From positions 5,578,932 through 5,642,931 of the forward strand of contig JAJEKV010000056.1 of NCBI GenBank assembly GCA_021234155.1: a stretch of DNA of 64,000 nucleotides. Reading direction: 5' to 3'. Shown here piece by piece: positions 30,869 through 46,870 of the stretch. Positions within the stretch are counted from its first letter, which is position 1. The number at the start of each line of letters is the position of its first letter. Made by a program: the position numbers and the translations under genes. This stretch comes from Isoetes taiwanensis. Lineage: Eukaryota; Streptophyta; Lycopodiopsida; Isoetales; Isoetaceae. Under the pieces are notes generated by a model. That model saw only the letters and a list, made by a program, of their open reading frames with translations. It ran no database searches and was not told the origin of the DNA.

Positions 30869-33800
30869 TATCGTCCGCGGAGGCCAATCGGCCTATGGGA
30901 CCCAAATTACACGGCGCAAAGAAGCCCGCTGTTACCCGGATTAAACCCCCTAGGAGGGAAAAACCGCCGCAAAGAATAAGCCCGCGCATGTACAAATATA
31001 CATACACATGAATTCCCTAACCTGTAGGCCGGGGCGAGAGGTGAGTCCGCAGATCCAAAACCTCCTGGAGGTAGGAGCCAAGGGATCGAACTGACGGCGT
31101 ACTGAGTAGCTCGTGCAGGGGCAGACCAGGTCGCACTAAGAGAATGTAGCGAGCTCAAATCTGACTATAGGCCGGACAGCTCGAAGGCATGGCTTTCATC
31201 CTCAACAACCCCTGCCGGCAACACCGACAAAGCCCGCCCCGGCGCTGCCTCCAACCCACCGCACCCGCCTCAAGCCGAGATGGTGGGCCCCTGCTCAATC
31301 GACGCTGATGATCCCGCACTTCTTCATGAGCAACAACCGAACGCAGTAGAGATGTGGGCCTCGAACCGTGGTGGGGTTTATGTGATGTTTGTAGTGTGCC
31401 ATCTTTACCGCTCCGTGAGCATGGTGGTCCAAGAGCTTCCCCAGAAACAAGAGTCCAAGTACCCCTCGACCTATCCCTACCGGGCGCCTGTGGCACTGGA
31501 CGCACCTATGTGCGTCTACGCCCAAAGACGCCGTGCCCACCGGGCTCTCTTTGTCCTTCCAACAAGCCCCGAGTCATTGCGGGCTCATCGCCACAACAGA
31601 AGCCAAGTCGGGGAGCCGAGTGTCGCCTTATGCCGGCCACCTTCTCGAAATAAATAATGTGTCTATCGAGGGCCGCCTGCTGCAGGGGCATGAATCCTGT
31701 CTCCTGCAATAAGATATGATATGGAACTCAGGGCTTGACCCCAAGTGCCTGCGTAAAAAATGCCTTCTGGACCTGCTCTAAGTCGTTCCAAGTCGCCAAA
31801 GACACCACCGGTTCCACCAAAGGTTCGGAACAAATGTGGATCGGTGGCCCCAACCATACTGACTCTGTACTGCGGACTATTGTTTTGCATTGCGTACATC
31901 GCCTTCCAATCTACGGTCACCCGAAGGTGAATGGATGCATCCCAATACATTGAGGACGGAAATTCCACCCCCAGATACTTGTAGCTAGGTGTGACCTCTA
32001 CCATCTGCCCCTGATAAGTGAGCGCCGGAGGTGCTGGATGACGTGAGGAGGATATGAGGATCACCTTACTCTTGGCCAGGTTGACACGCATGTCCGTCGC
32101 CTGGCAGAATGTGTCCAGGGCATCTAGATGTGCCTGCATGCCCTCTGGTGTATGGGCCAAGAGGTCCGCATCATCTGCATAGATGAGCTGTCGGATGACC
32201 CGGTGCAAGAGCCGTATACCGCCCCCCCATTGGCGCTAAAGCCGGGCTTCCAACCGGGTCAATGTAAAGTCCAAAGAGTGTGGGTGAGAGGACAACCTTG
32301 CCTAACTCCAATGCTACCGGCAAATGATCTGTCCCTTCCGGTTGCATGTGGCCTCGTGCTCTCGCATACCAGACATTAATCGCATTTTGCAGATCCATAG
32401 GGAGCCCCGGATGGTGCAATCTCGCCAACAACTTTTCCCGGGGTACTGTGTCAAAAGCTTTTGCAAAGTCCACAAAACAGCAGTACATGCCCTCCCCGAC
32501 GGTTCCTCGCCGTCCTCGACCGTGGCCCCGAGTGTGAAGATGTGATCAATGGTCGAATGTCGGGTCCGAAGCCTCTTTGGGTAAGTGCCCCGACTTCCGC
32601 CTCGCCCCATCCGGGTTACCTTCTTGTTCGAGAATGCCAGCGCGCGATAGCTTGGCAAACACCGAAATGACCATGATGGTTCGATAATTGGCTGGACGCT
32701 GGGGTCCCCCGCCTTTGTAGATCGGAACAACCCCGGCGGGTGGTCCATGATCGGGAAAACCCTCTTGCGGTATACGTTGAACAAAGGTCAGCAAGGGCCG
32801 GGCACCATGGGCGTCCCCGCCCACTTGAGCAACTCGCTGCGTGCCGCCTAAGTCTGTTGCCTTCCCATTAGCCAAGCACTGCAGCCCCTCTTCGACATCT
32901 TCTTCTGTGATCACCAGTGGTGGGCCATGTTGCGGGGTCACATCTGTCCGTGTTCCCGGGGGATCATAAAGCTATTGCAGGTACTGCTCCCATTGCACCG
33001 CCGTGATGTTCCCCTCAGTAGGGTCAGTGCTACCAAGCAGAGTACCCCAGCGCCGTTAAGTTCTGCGGGTGTCCAAAGAGGGGCGAACATTTCTCCTTGG
33101 TGCCTTGCCGTACCTTGCCTTTGTTTCCTTGAGGAAGGCACGGTAATGGCTGGTGGCCTGAGCTTCAGCGTGTCCCGATCCACGATGAGACCTGAGGCGC
33201 ATTTGCTTCCTTACACTCGGCATCAAACCATCCGCTTGCGCGGGAAGGTTGCGGCCTCGATATCCGGGCGTGGGGAGGTCTCCCAAAGCACCTGTCGCCG
33301 CCTCGCTCGAGGACCTCAACCAGCCTGGTCGGTTTGCTACTCCAAAGATGTGGGCCCGCAGAATTGTCGAGAGGGCTTCGCAAAGCATGCCACCAGAATC
33401 CATCCGCTCGCCATAATCCAAGCACAACCGAGGCCGGCAAGGTAATCGCTATTGAGGGGGGTCGTGAGCGGTGGCCAGGCCAACTTCACATAGAGTGGGA
33501 GGTGATATGAGTCGGCCTCCTCGTCCCGAATGTCCGTGCTGACGTGAAAATGGCTGACAAGATGTACATCCCGGCAGCCCACTATAACATAATCCACGAC
33601 ACTAGTTCCGCCGCCGCGGATTGTCCCCGTGCGCAAGTGTACCCGTGGGAAGAGGGCCATTGTGGTAGGCCATTGCATATGAGCAGTCAAAGATACCGCA
33701 CATCGAGCAATTGTCCGCCAAAGCGGGTGACCTCGACCGGTCATCCGAAAGTGCCGTGGTGCAAGCCGCCTCTGGGACGCGAATCGCAAAGACGCCATCC

Positions 33801-35460
33801 GCGCGGGGTCCAGCCGCATGGCCTCGCTCCACCCCTATCCGCCGCATTGAAGTCTCCAAGAGCATGACTCGCCCATCCGCTTGTCTTGGCCAGATGTCAT
33901 CATATAGATCGACATACGGGTCTATCCCGGCCCACCTCCCGGTGGCCGTGATAGAAGGAACTCTCTCATGGGGGGAAAGTAGCAAGCGCCTAGGAAGAGA
34001 GGATCTCCGCCCGGGTGGTGCACTTTCGGATCCACAAGTAGCGGTTATGTCCGCCCGGCCTTCTCGAGGGAAACCAAATGTGCCAAGGCTACCCGGTAGT
34101 AGCAGCAACCCCACCGCGGGCACGCCTCCCCTGCACAACCATTGAACACCGAAAAGTGCCGGTACCGGCAGACGGGCACTGCAGGGTCTGGTGTGTTCCC
34201 ATGTCTCCACGAGGAAGATGAGGTCCATGTCCACAACTATTGAATTGAGGCTATCGCCCTTCTGCTACGGGAAACCCGGACAGTTCCAGACCACCACCCG
34301 GAGGCACAATTCCTATTGAGCGGTCGGAGATGCTTGTGTAGTGTGTGTCACGGATGGACCAAAGCAAGCCGGAGCAGACCGAAGTTGCGGGCGACTTTGA
34401 CAAGCAAAAAGCTTATAGGCGCAGGGCAATTTTGGTCGAACGGGAGCGCACCGAAGTTGTAGGGGCAGATTGTGGAGGATCAAGAGCGAGGCGTTAGGGT
34501 AGCATTTATCGAAAGGTGTGCAACAAAGATTTGGTCGATCGGGCGGGCGCCCCGACCGGGCGAACTCCCTCCCCGCCTCCCCGCTGGAATCGAGAAGATC
34601 CCACCACATACGAGATGTGCCCTTCATGAACTTGCCCCGCCGCAAAGATAGCCTCTCTCTAACTCGCGGCATCCGCGAACCGCGAACACCACTGACTTAC
34701 CGCGGGTCCTCGGGCGCTGGACCCCTACACCGGGTTGGTCGCAGAACCCCAACAAAGTCCTAGACCAGAAACGCCATGCACCCAAGGATGCAGGTGTGTA
34801 TCTTCCCGTGAGGTTCTCTCCCGCCTCTTCCTACAGTTCAACTACTGGGTTGTGGCTCACGCGCCTCGCTCACTCGAGCTCGGTCCCGGATGAGGGCACC
34901 GCCCACTCGCCTAGTGGCGGCCGCGTGTGATGATGGTGTGGCGAGGCGAGGTTGTGGGCTGCCGGCGTTCAGGTTGACCAGGTGACCCCGATTGACGTCT
35001 TGCAGGTTGTTGGGCTTGCGGTACTGGGGTGTCATGTGCTGCAGCTTCTGTTCTCTGAAGTCTGGAGCTTAGCTCTTGCAAGGCTTGGTCCTATCTTGCC
35101 ATCTCCCGCGTGCAGTGCCGCCATTGTTCATGTGCCTCTGCCTGGAGGCCCTTGCCTTGCTGGGCAACGACAGATCGGAGCTCCTGCATTTCCCGGTCCC
35201 GTACCAAATCCTTCTCGCGAAGGGCGCTCAGTGTTGCCTGGTTAACTTCCAAGGCGGCCTGCAACCTCTATCTTGCAGTGGTAGCCTCCTCAACTTCCAA
35301 CTGGAGTGTGGCATGTGCGCGCCGTGCCATGGCATTGGCCTCATCAACCTCGATGCGGAGCTGAGACGTGATTGCAAGTGTCTCGCGCTCTGCCCGGTCC
35401 CTGTCCTATCTCGCAGCGTCCAGGGTATCCATGCGAGCCTGCATGTTTGGGGTGGGTTGC
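30868..35460 (-). mobile_element. LINE (non-LTR retrotransposon), long decayed copy
   Basis: Read on the minus strand: ORF1 begins at 35444 with MQARMDTLDAAR and is a long coiled coil (LAITSQLRIEVDEANAMARR and similar), interrupted by four in-frame TAG codons. The endonuclease spans about 34236-33340 (DMDLIFLVETWEH, SVVDYVIVGCRDVHLVS, DSYHLPLYVKL). Reverse transcriptase follows: LANGKATDLGG and PANYRTIMVISVFAKL at 32940-32550, CCFVDFAKAFDTVPREKLL at 32480, QLIYADDADLLAHTPEGM with the catalytic YADD at 32180, then YKYLGVEFPSSMYW. Frameshifts separate the blocks. The 3' end near 30868 has TTGGCCTCCGCGGACGATAA. The RT wording differs from the L1 type common in flowering plants. Confidence 0.88.
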
Positions 35461-35479
35461 CTTTAAAAGCAAATGGTCA

Positions 35480-37195
35480 ATAATTAGTCTTTGAGAAAAA
35501 CATGATTATCTTTAAGGCATTGGCTAAAGACCCGACCTTGAGGAAGTGGATTTCTTTAAAGGCATCTAGATGATCGAGTAGCAGTGTTGAAGACTCAAAA
35601 CATATGATTGGAGTCGATCAATCTTGAGAAGGGAAGGAACTGATATAGGATGAGATTAGAGGAGGGGTTTAAGAGACTTGGTGGATGGACGCGTGGGACT
35701 AAGCATGGCAATAATTGGTTAAAAGAGTAAACTACCTAAGAAGGAAAACCTTAAAGGATATATGGCTATTGTTCTCTGGCCTACATAAACCATGTTCTCG
35801 GTTGAAATACCCCATCAACTACAGAAGGCTGGCTTGGCAAAGGATTTAAAATCCTTGTAGTTCTTTTTATTCCAAATTAGAGTAGTCAGATTGCCAAAGG
35901 ACTCAAAATCCCTTCTGATCACCTGTAAAATCTATAAGGAAAGAAGGGGGGGACTTTAAAAGGGGATTATTAGAGGTTAGATCGATTCCCCGAATAGATC
36001 TCAAAATCTATTTTCTGATGTGGTTGATACATTCTTAGACTCTTTAAAGTTTTGAGAGATATCATCAAAAAGGTGCAGAGGGCTTGTAAGTGTGGAATAA
36101 AGCAATGTACAAAGAAGCTAAAGCTAACAGATTCTCTGCTCGGTTCTTTTGTTATGGCATCTTAGAGAAGGCCAAAAATTGTAGTTTCATGCCAATTTTC
36201 TAGAAGTTAGATGATCTATTATTGAGCTTTCCTTTGCCAAGTTCCCAAACCTGAACCCCATAGGACAAATAGAGATGTGCCAAGCTATCATTTTGTCTTA
36301 TTTATTTTTAATCATGTTTGAGTTTTTAGGAACTATGTCACATGCTAGACACAAAGGTTCTATGAGAAGTCCGCGTCGATGTTAGAAGCAACTAGCAATC
36401 ATCATTAGCAGGTTTCTTCTCGAATACATGAAAATTGTGTTATGTAGGTAACCATTTGAGAAAGAACACAAGCAACATGCATGGCAATTGGCTGGTTGAG
36501 ATGGAATCACGCTCCTAACATGATTCAACAAAATCCAGTCTTGACATGGTGACTTTCATGCCCTTCTATGCCACCCCAGATGCCATTGCCTAGAAAGCCC
36601 AAAAGTGGGAAGTTGTTTGCGCTTAGGGTTGTATGTTTCTAGCATATTTTAAGTTTGTGGCTGACTTGTCATTTGAGTGGTATTTTATACCACCACTAAT
36701 AGGTCAAATGTCCATTTCGAACTTTATAATAATGCAAAGGCGCAAATATTTGAAAGTTTAATTACAGAACTTGTAAAAGTGTCCAAGGCATAGTGCGGTA
36801 TTCTTAAATTTAGGTTTTACACATAGTTTTAATCATACTTTACAAAATTAAAGGAAGCAAAACTTTAACCCCATTTTAGTTCGAACTGGGTGCTTTTTCG
36901 CCCTATTCTTCGTACTAATCCTCCTTCTTAGCTGTTTCCAGATTGCTTCCTGTTAGCCGGATCTTGGATTCCGGAGCTTGAGGTTCTAGCTCTCTAAAGA
37001 TCCAGCCTCCTTGCCGGCTGCATGGCATTTTGAGCTTTTCGTTAGTGCAACAGGAGGTTTAGCGTCTAATTTTAGTCCGAGCTTCAGGTGTAATGCACTT
37101 TGTGGATCTCATGATCTTTCTAGAAGACCGGCCTTGGAGTACTTTGTTATCTACTGTCGCTGTTGTTTTTGCGCAAGCTTGAGGAAAATTATAAC
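35480..37195. other. No gene recognised; 5' flank of SCAMP
   Basis: AT-rich. The last 200-250 bp before 37196 probably hold the SCAMP promoter and 5' UTR. A TATA box cannot be assigned with confidence. Confidence 0.35.
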
Positions 37196-39618
37196 ATGGC
37201 ATCTCGTTATGACAGTAATCCTTTTGACGAAGAGGATGTCAACCCATTCTCTGTAAGCATTCATTCTTCCTTCTTAGATGTTTATTTCTTGTATTGCTAT
37301 GTTGTAGACATGTCTCTTCAAATACTGAGAACTCGAAAAAGTAGCTGACATTATGCTAACTTCTTACGGTACCTAATATCGTTCAGGCTTCATTGAGATT
37401 TTCGATAGTGTGCAAATTGCCTTCTAGCTCTTGTAATTTATTATGCCACAGCATACCGGTATCAAGGATTGCCACTGAATTTGGATTTGCATTTCTTTTG
37501 GTACTCGTAGGATCCAGTTGTCCGTGCTCAAATGACTGGAAACACGACGTATGCAGGGGCTGGAGGCTACTATGATACAGTTTGTGTCCTTGTTGTTCAG
37601 CAATTCTGGATCCATATTTGAAGGACTTTCGTTACTATGATTGCTAACAAAGTGACATTTTTTACTCCTCAGAAGTCTACCACTGTTCCGCAAGTTGCAA
37701 GTACCTTTTCTCCTCTTGCATCTGAGCCACTGTCATACAACTCTGCAGGGGATGCAACTGTTGACATTCCTTTGGGTGGAGCAAAGGTTCAATAGTTGCA
37801 TTATGAATTCTTTTTTGTGCAGGCTAAATTGATGCTTCAGCTGACTCCGACTTTGCATATCAGGACCTGAAGAAAAAAGAAAAAGAACTAAAAGAGAAAG
37901 AAATAGAACTACGAAAGAGGGAGCAGGTACGTAATATGTTCAAATGGATAGACAATAGTCATGCAAAACTTCTTTTGATTCATCTTTTCATGATATCGTA
38001 TGGTGGTTTGCAGCAAATAGAGATAAATAAGATGCTGGGATTTTTAGATGGTTATAGCTAGCTCAGTTATTTGGATTCTACTGGCATCTAGAAATACTAT
38101 GATATGATGAAATTCGTCTTACATGCTTTTGAAGGAATGAAATTTACTAAGTATTTGGTTTGGCGAACTGGGGATAATGTAGGCTTTCCAACAGACGTTT
38201 GCTTGGTTATTTATAGTCTTTTTTTTAAATGCTTTATGAAGTTCAATTTTAATTTAATGGTGGCTTCACTTTGCAGGAGGTCAAGAGGAAAGAAGAGGCA
38301 GCAGCACGAGGTGCATATAATACCTTGGCTTTTAGTAGAATTAGTAGATTTTTTTTTTTTTTTTTTTTGGGGCAAACTTTTTTCTTTTTCTGGTAACATG
38401 CCATGTAATCTTGCAGCTGGTATTGTGTTGGAAGATAAGAACTGGCCACCCTTCTTTCCAATATTGCATCACAATATAACCCAAGACATCCCGGCACACC
38501 TACAACGTATCCAGTATTTTGCATATGCAAGCTGGCTAGGTTTGTAACATCAGCAATTTTGGGTCTAGATTGCCTCAAGAGAATGTTTTATGGGGAATGT
38601 GTTTTGCTCCACCATTGCAGGCTTACTACTGTGTCTAACGTGGAACTTTGTTGCGGTTACGGGGGCTTGGATAAAGAAGAGTGTGAGCAGTTCATATGGT
38701 GAGGATTTCCACCATTCTTGTTTACCATATGAATAACTTGGGAAATGCTTATTTTGTCACTTGTTTCTTGTCATTGATTTTCATTTATATCGCAGGAGCG
38801 CAAATCTGGTTCCTTGCTATCATCTATATTCTGGCGGGCTTTCCTGGTTCATATTTCTTGTGGTATAGGCCTCTCTATCGAGCTATGAGGTGCGTAGATT
38901 TTGCCTGTATGAATAATTTCCATCAACCTCTACGAAAATTAAAAGCAGAATTCATTTGCAGGAGTGAAAGTGCACTGAAGTTTGGATGGTTTTTCTTGAT
39001 ATATATTGTATTACTCTCTGGCCTTTTGTGAGTTACAATTTTTTCTGTTACTGTTTTTAACAAGTATCTTTGCGCCTTTTGCTTCTATGGTCATCAACAG
39101 CTCCACATTGGGTTCTGCATCTTAGCAGCTGTGGCACCTCCCATTGTATTTAAAGGAAAGTCTTTGACGTAAGTAGAGTATTTATCCTTCATGTGTCTTT
39201 GCTGGGTGTTCACCAGAGAAAGCTTATTTGTCTTTAAACCTTTTTTATGTTGTAGTGGAATTTTGGCGGTGCTGAAAATTTTCTCGGACAGTGTTGTCAT
39301 TGGCGTAAGTGTTGCTCTTTGAACTTTGAGCTAATACCATGGAGACAATTTGCCTACTCACAGCTCCTCTATTCCATACTGATGCAGATTCTTTATCTTG
39401 TTGGATTTGTGTTGTTCACTCTAGAAGTTCTACTCAGTATATGGGTTATGAAGGTACTGCCTTTGATTTGTTTGTTTACTGTTGGCATGCAACCATATCG
39501 TCTGACTGTGTTTGCATAATGTCGTGAACAGCAAGTATACGGGTATTTTAGGGGCACTGGCAAAGCAGCTGAAATGAAGCGCCAGGCAGCACAGAGCGCT
39601 GTAAGAGCGGCAATATGA
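37196..39618 (+). CDS. SCAMP: Secretory carrier-associated membrane protein (SCAMP)
   Basis: Four-span membrane protein of the trans-Golgi/post-Golgi and plasma membrane recycling route. Exons: 37196-37252, 37511-37579, 37673-37786, 37864-37926, 38277-38310, 38417-38539, 38621-38680, 38796-38889, 38962-39007, 39101-39168, 39256-39304, 39388-39453 and 39532-39618. All have GT/AG ends and consistent phase, giving 309 residues, near the usual plant length. Two NPF motifs lie at residues 8-10 and 16-18 (EH-domain binding). A Lys/Glu coiled coil spans about 81-112 ([20 protein letters not shown]). [11 protein letters not shown] precedes the first membrane span. [10 protein letters not shown] is the conserved loop between spans 2 and 3. 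The tail is [15 protein letters not shown]. No break is seen, so it is probably functional. It converges with the calcium pump downstream. Confidence 0.95.
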
Positions 39619-40302
39619 AATTGGGGCATTGCCAATGTTGTAGTCATATGTTATCTTCACTGTTTTCCCTGTTCGCTGAATTTTTTGGTTGTAAGTGTCA
39701 TAAGAGCTGTTAAATAGTCTGACAGAGCTATGATTTCAGAATTGTGGTATTGATTGTAAATACAGACATTGCCTCCATAGCAGACTTGTTTTAGGAACAT
39801 TTTTTTTGGAGCGTGGTAAAATTTTAATTCCCGGTCTATTTTCTCTCGGTGTAAATACTTTGCCAATGACCAAGAATTTAATATATGGTCACAATGCGTT
39901 CTGAAAATCTTTTCCATGACAAGTGAGGAAAATTACTTCTATTGTGGAAAGCCTTCGCTGTAAGCGTCAAGCTATGTGAAGCGTTTATACCAAAGTTTGC
40001 ATCTGGAAAGCTTTAGAAGTTTTGTGGATAAAGTTCCTATTTTCACAATTTTCATCAAGTAAGAGCATAAAACAGTCTGTTGAAGAAAAGTTGGATTAGT
40101 CTTCTTAATGTTAAAACTCAAATATAAATAATGTTGTAAATTAAATGCGATACTAAACTAACGAGGATAAAAATCGAGTATTCAAAATGAAATCAGGGTG
40201 TAATATAACTTACAACTGGGCGGGATTGAAAAAAACATCAAATTACTCTGCATTGAGCTGAAAGATACGTCTTGACCAATAATCACACGCAATAATTTTT
40301 AT
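39619..40302. other. Intergenic space between convergent SCAMP and ECA
   Basis: 684 bp of AT-rich DNA holding both 3' UTRs. I saw no further gene. Confidence 0.6.
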
Positions 40303-44585
<4,283 letters not shown>

Positions 44586-44761
44586 CTGCACATGGCCAGT
44601 AGTTTAGAAATATTCAAGATGGAGCCTGTGTAACATATAAGTTTAACCATAGTTGAATTTGTCAGTTTCTAGTTTATATGGTAACCCCACGCATAAACAG
44701 AAGGGCTAATGCGCGGAACAGCTTCTTCCTTTCCTTTTCAGTTGAAAAGGAAAGCTAACAT

Positions 44762-45100
44762 CCAAGTGGCAAATAATTTTCAGTGAGCCAAAATCAACAT
44801 GTTTGTCTTCTACTAAACCCTTGTTCCTTACCATGCGATGAAGTGTAAAACGAGTATTACACACTGTTAGTCAGGCATCTACAAACATAATTCACATGAA
44901 AGCTACTCTTGGCACTTCATTCAAAACTTCAAAGTGGCAAATAGTTTTCAGTGAGCCAAAATCAACATGTTTGTCTTCTACTAATCTCTTGTTCCTTACC
45001 ATGCAACCCAGTGTAAAATCTTTGAGTATTACACTCACTGTTAGTCAGGCGCCTACAAACATAATTCTTCTCAAAGCTACTCTTGGCACTTCATTCAATG
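44762..45100 (-). repeat. 168-bp tandem duplication upstream of ECA
   Basis: The segment CCAAGTGGCAAAT...CACTTCATTCAA occurs twice (about 44762-44928 and 44930-45100) with roughly 90 percent identity by eye. Each copy carries, on the minus strand, ATG followed directly by GTAAGGAAC (ATG at 44834-44832 and 45002-45000). This would be a start codon at the end of a mini-exon in the right phase for the first ECA exon. Confidence 0.75.
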
Positions 45101-45659
45101 AAAAGAAGACAATAAACAGGAAATTTTTGTAAGAACTATCTAAATTCATACTGTCCAATATCCTTATCATTCGATATCATCATACATATCCTCAGGAGCC
45201 TGATCCCATCTTCTTTTTACATATTAATCAACGGTTTTCCTGGCCTTCAATTGCTTGCACCCATGTAATTCACTTGTGTCAGTATAGGATTTTCCATTTG
45301 TATTATGCCTGCTTTATTCTCACATCTAAGCATCGATAAGGCCATAAATACATCACATGACAGAATTTCTTCATATTGTTGTTAAGCAGATATAAATAAC
45401 TAGCATGGCCTGCATTCTGACATATGGATTCTCTCCTAACCTCATGGACTTAGGTAAGCAAGCTTCTCAATTACAAGGAAGGATTCGAATCGAACACATG
45501 CGACAGGAACATTGTCCATTGAAGTACCATTGAAGTAGGTTTTAGAGGAAGAATAACCATTAATGCTGACTACCCTCTCCTTGCCGATCCTTGCCCATTA
45601 TGATATTTTATTGTCCATATCTACCTATTTTATTGTCCTGTGTGTAATTTAATTTTCAC

Positions 45660-46012
45660 CTACGAATCACGGTTAAGATGTTTACTCGGTTTTGCGGATG
45701 CAACGTTGTCAAAGTCTTTGGACTTGTGATAGGATTTTGGGTCTTTTCCGTCGCTGCAATTCGGGTCTTGGACCGATGAGCACATGAAATTGTCAGTTCC
45801 TGAAATACAATGTAAACAAATTTCTTCAAACTCTATTCCATTTCTCACAGCGTGCTAGCAAAATTGAAAGAATCTGTTGAAGAGGAACTTACATGCTTGC
45901 AGAAATTATGTCTTCTAAAGAACAACTTATTCGGAGGAAGAGACCCAATTGCCACACCTGCAGATTGGATCAGATTCCAATAACAAGATTGAGTGGACAG
46001 GCATGACGCCAT
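45660..46012 (-). CDS. Two-exon leader resembling a plastid transit peptide
   Basis: Exon 1 (46012-45893) starts MASCLSTQSCYWNLIQSAGV and ends RRHNFCKH at a good donor (CAT/GTAAGT). After a 93-bp intron with a TTTCAG acceptor, exon 2 (45799-45660) reads ELTISCAHRSKTRIAATEKT then QNPITSPKTL and ends at AG/GTGAAA. The product is rich in Ser, Thr, Arg and Lys and poor in acidic residues, as in chloroplast transit peptides. No mature protein follows within about 1 kb. It is either the head of a lost gene or an alternative 5' end of the ECA transcription unit; the phase does not fit a direct join to the ECA exon at 44585. Confidence 0.3.
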
Positions 46013-46296
46013 TGCGGAACTTGGAGGGATATCTTCTAGTAGAGCAAGAGCTCCATTACTTCATTTCTTGCAGACTGCAGCCTCCATTTAAATACGTTTC
46101 TAACGTTATCTCAGATATTAGCTTATCCTGTTTTTTTATTTTATTGTAACCTGTCAATGTGGCAATCAATTGATCATTCTTAACATGCGATACCTTTTCA
46201 ACGTCTCTGTCTTCAAGTACTGTTATCCTCGTAATGTTTTGAAATAAAGAATTTTATAAGATAAAAAATACCTCTAAGAAAATAAAAACACCAATT

Positions 46297-46368
46297 GGTC
46301 CTATGGTCTAGTGGTCAGGACATTGGACTCTGAATCCAGTAGCCCGAGTTCAAATCTCGGTAGGACCT
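46297..46368 (+). tRNA. trnQ-CUG: tRNA-Gln (anticodon CTG)
   Basis: Acceptor GGTCCTA (46297-46303) pairs with TAGGACC (46361-46367), and discriminator T is at 46368. The anticodon stem TTGGA/TCCAG encloses loop CTCTGAA, giving anticodon CTG. The D arm contains AGTGGTCAGGAC and the T arm has CGAG-TTCAAAT-CTCG. There is no intron and CCA is not encoded, as expected of a eukaryotic nuclear gene. CCAAT lies just upstream, and TTTTGC then CTTTTC downstream supply Pol III stop signals. Confidence 0.96.
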
Positions 46369-46492
46369 GTTTTGCTCCTTTTCTTGTGGCAAATGTTTCT
46401 GCATTTTAAATGACTATTATATTTTCCTTCCTTCCTCACAAGAAATGTTCTTGCATTTTAAATGACTATTATATTTTCCTTCCTTCCTAATG

Positions 46493-46870
46493 GCTGCTCT
46501 TTTCCTCGTGGCAAGTGTTTCTATATTATAAACGACTATTATATTTTCCTTCTTCTAATGGCTGGCATTTCGTTCATTTGCATGAACAAGTAAGCTAAGG
46601 TTGACGTAAGAAGATATAAAACTAAGAAGGAGGGTATTAGAACCTAGGTTTTATCTCAACATATATAAAAGTTTGTAATTTTTCTTTTCCTTGTGGCAAG
46701 TGTTTCTACATTTTAAACGATTATTATACTTTTCTTCTTTTCTAATGGCTTGCATTTCGTTCATTTCAATGAACAAGTAAACTAAGGTTGATGTAAGAAG
46801 ATATAAAACTAGGAAGGAGGGTATTAGAACTTAGGTTTTATCTCTATCTCTACATATATAAGGCAGTTTG
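46493..46870 (+). repeat. About 187-bp tandem duplication downstream of the tRNA
   Basis: Two copies begin near 46495 and 46682 and run through TGGCAAGTGTTTCTA, TTTCGTTCATTT, GTAAGAAGATATAAAACTA and GGAGGGTATTAGAAC to TAGGTTTTATCTC. Shorter partial copies of the first part (ATGACTATTATATTTTCCTT) lie at 46400-46480. Confidence 0.85.

Noticed and set aside
31155-35245. Plus-strand open frames in the LINE region
   Set aside because: They are opposite-strand shadows of the GC-rich minus-strand LINE coding sequence.
34911-35444. Stop-codon recoding by RNA editing (U-to-C) in LINE ORF1
   Set aside because: Such editing restores Gln from TAG in organelles of some ferns and hornworts, but this is nuclear DNA with frameshifts elsewhere. 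Decay of CAG is simpler.
44591-44593. Start of ECA at a GTG next to the acceptor
   Set aside because: The codon overlaps the AG acceptor of the exon. A nuclear plant gene would use an ATG in an upstream exon.
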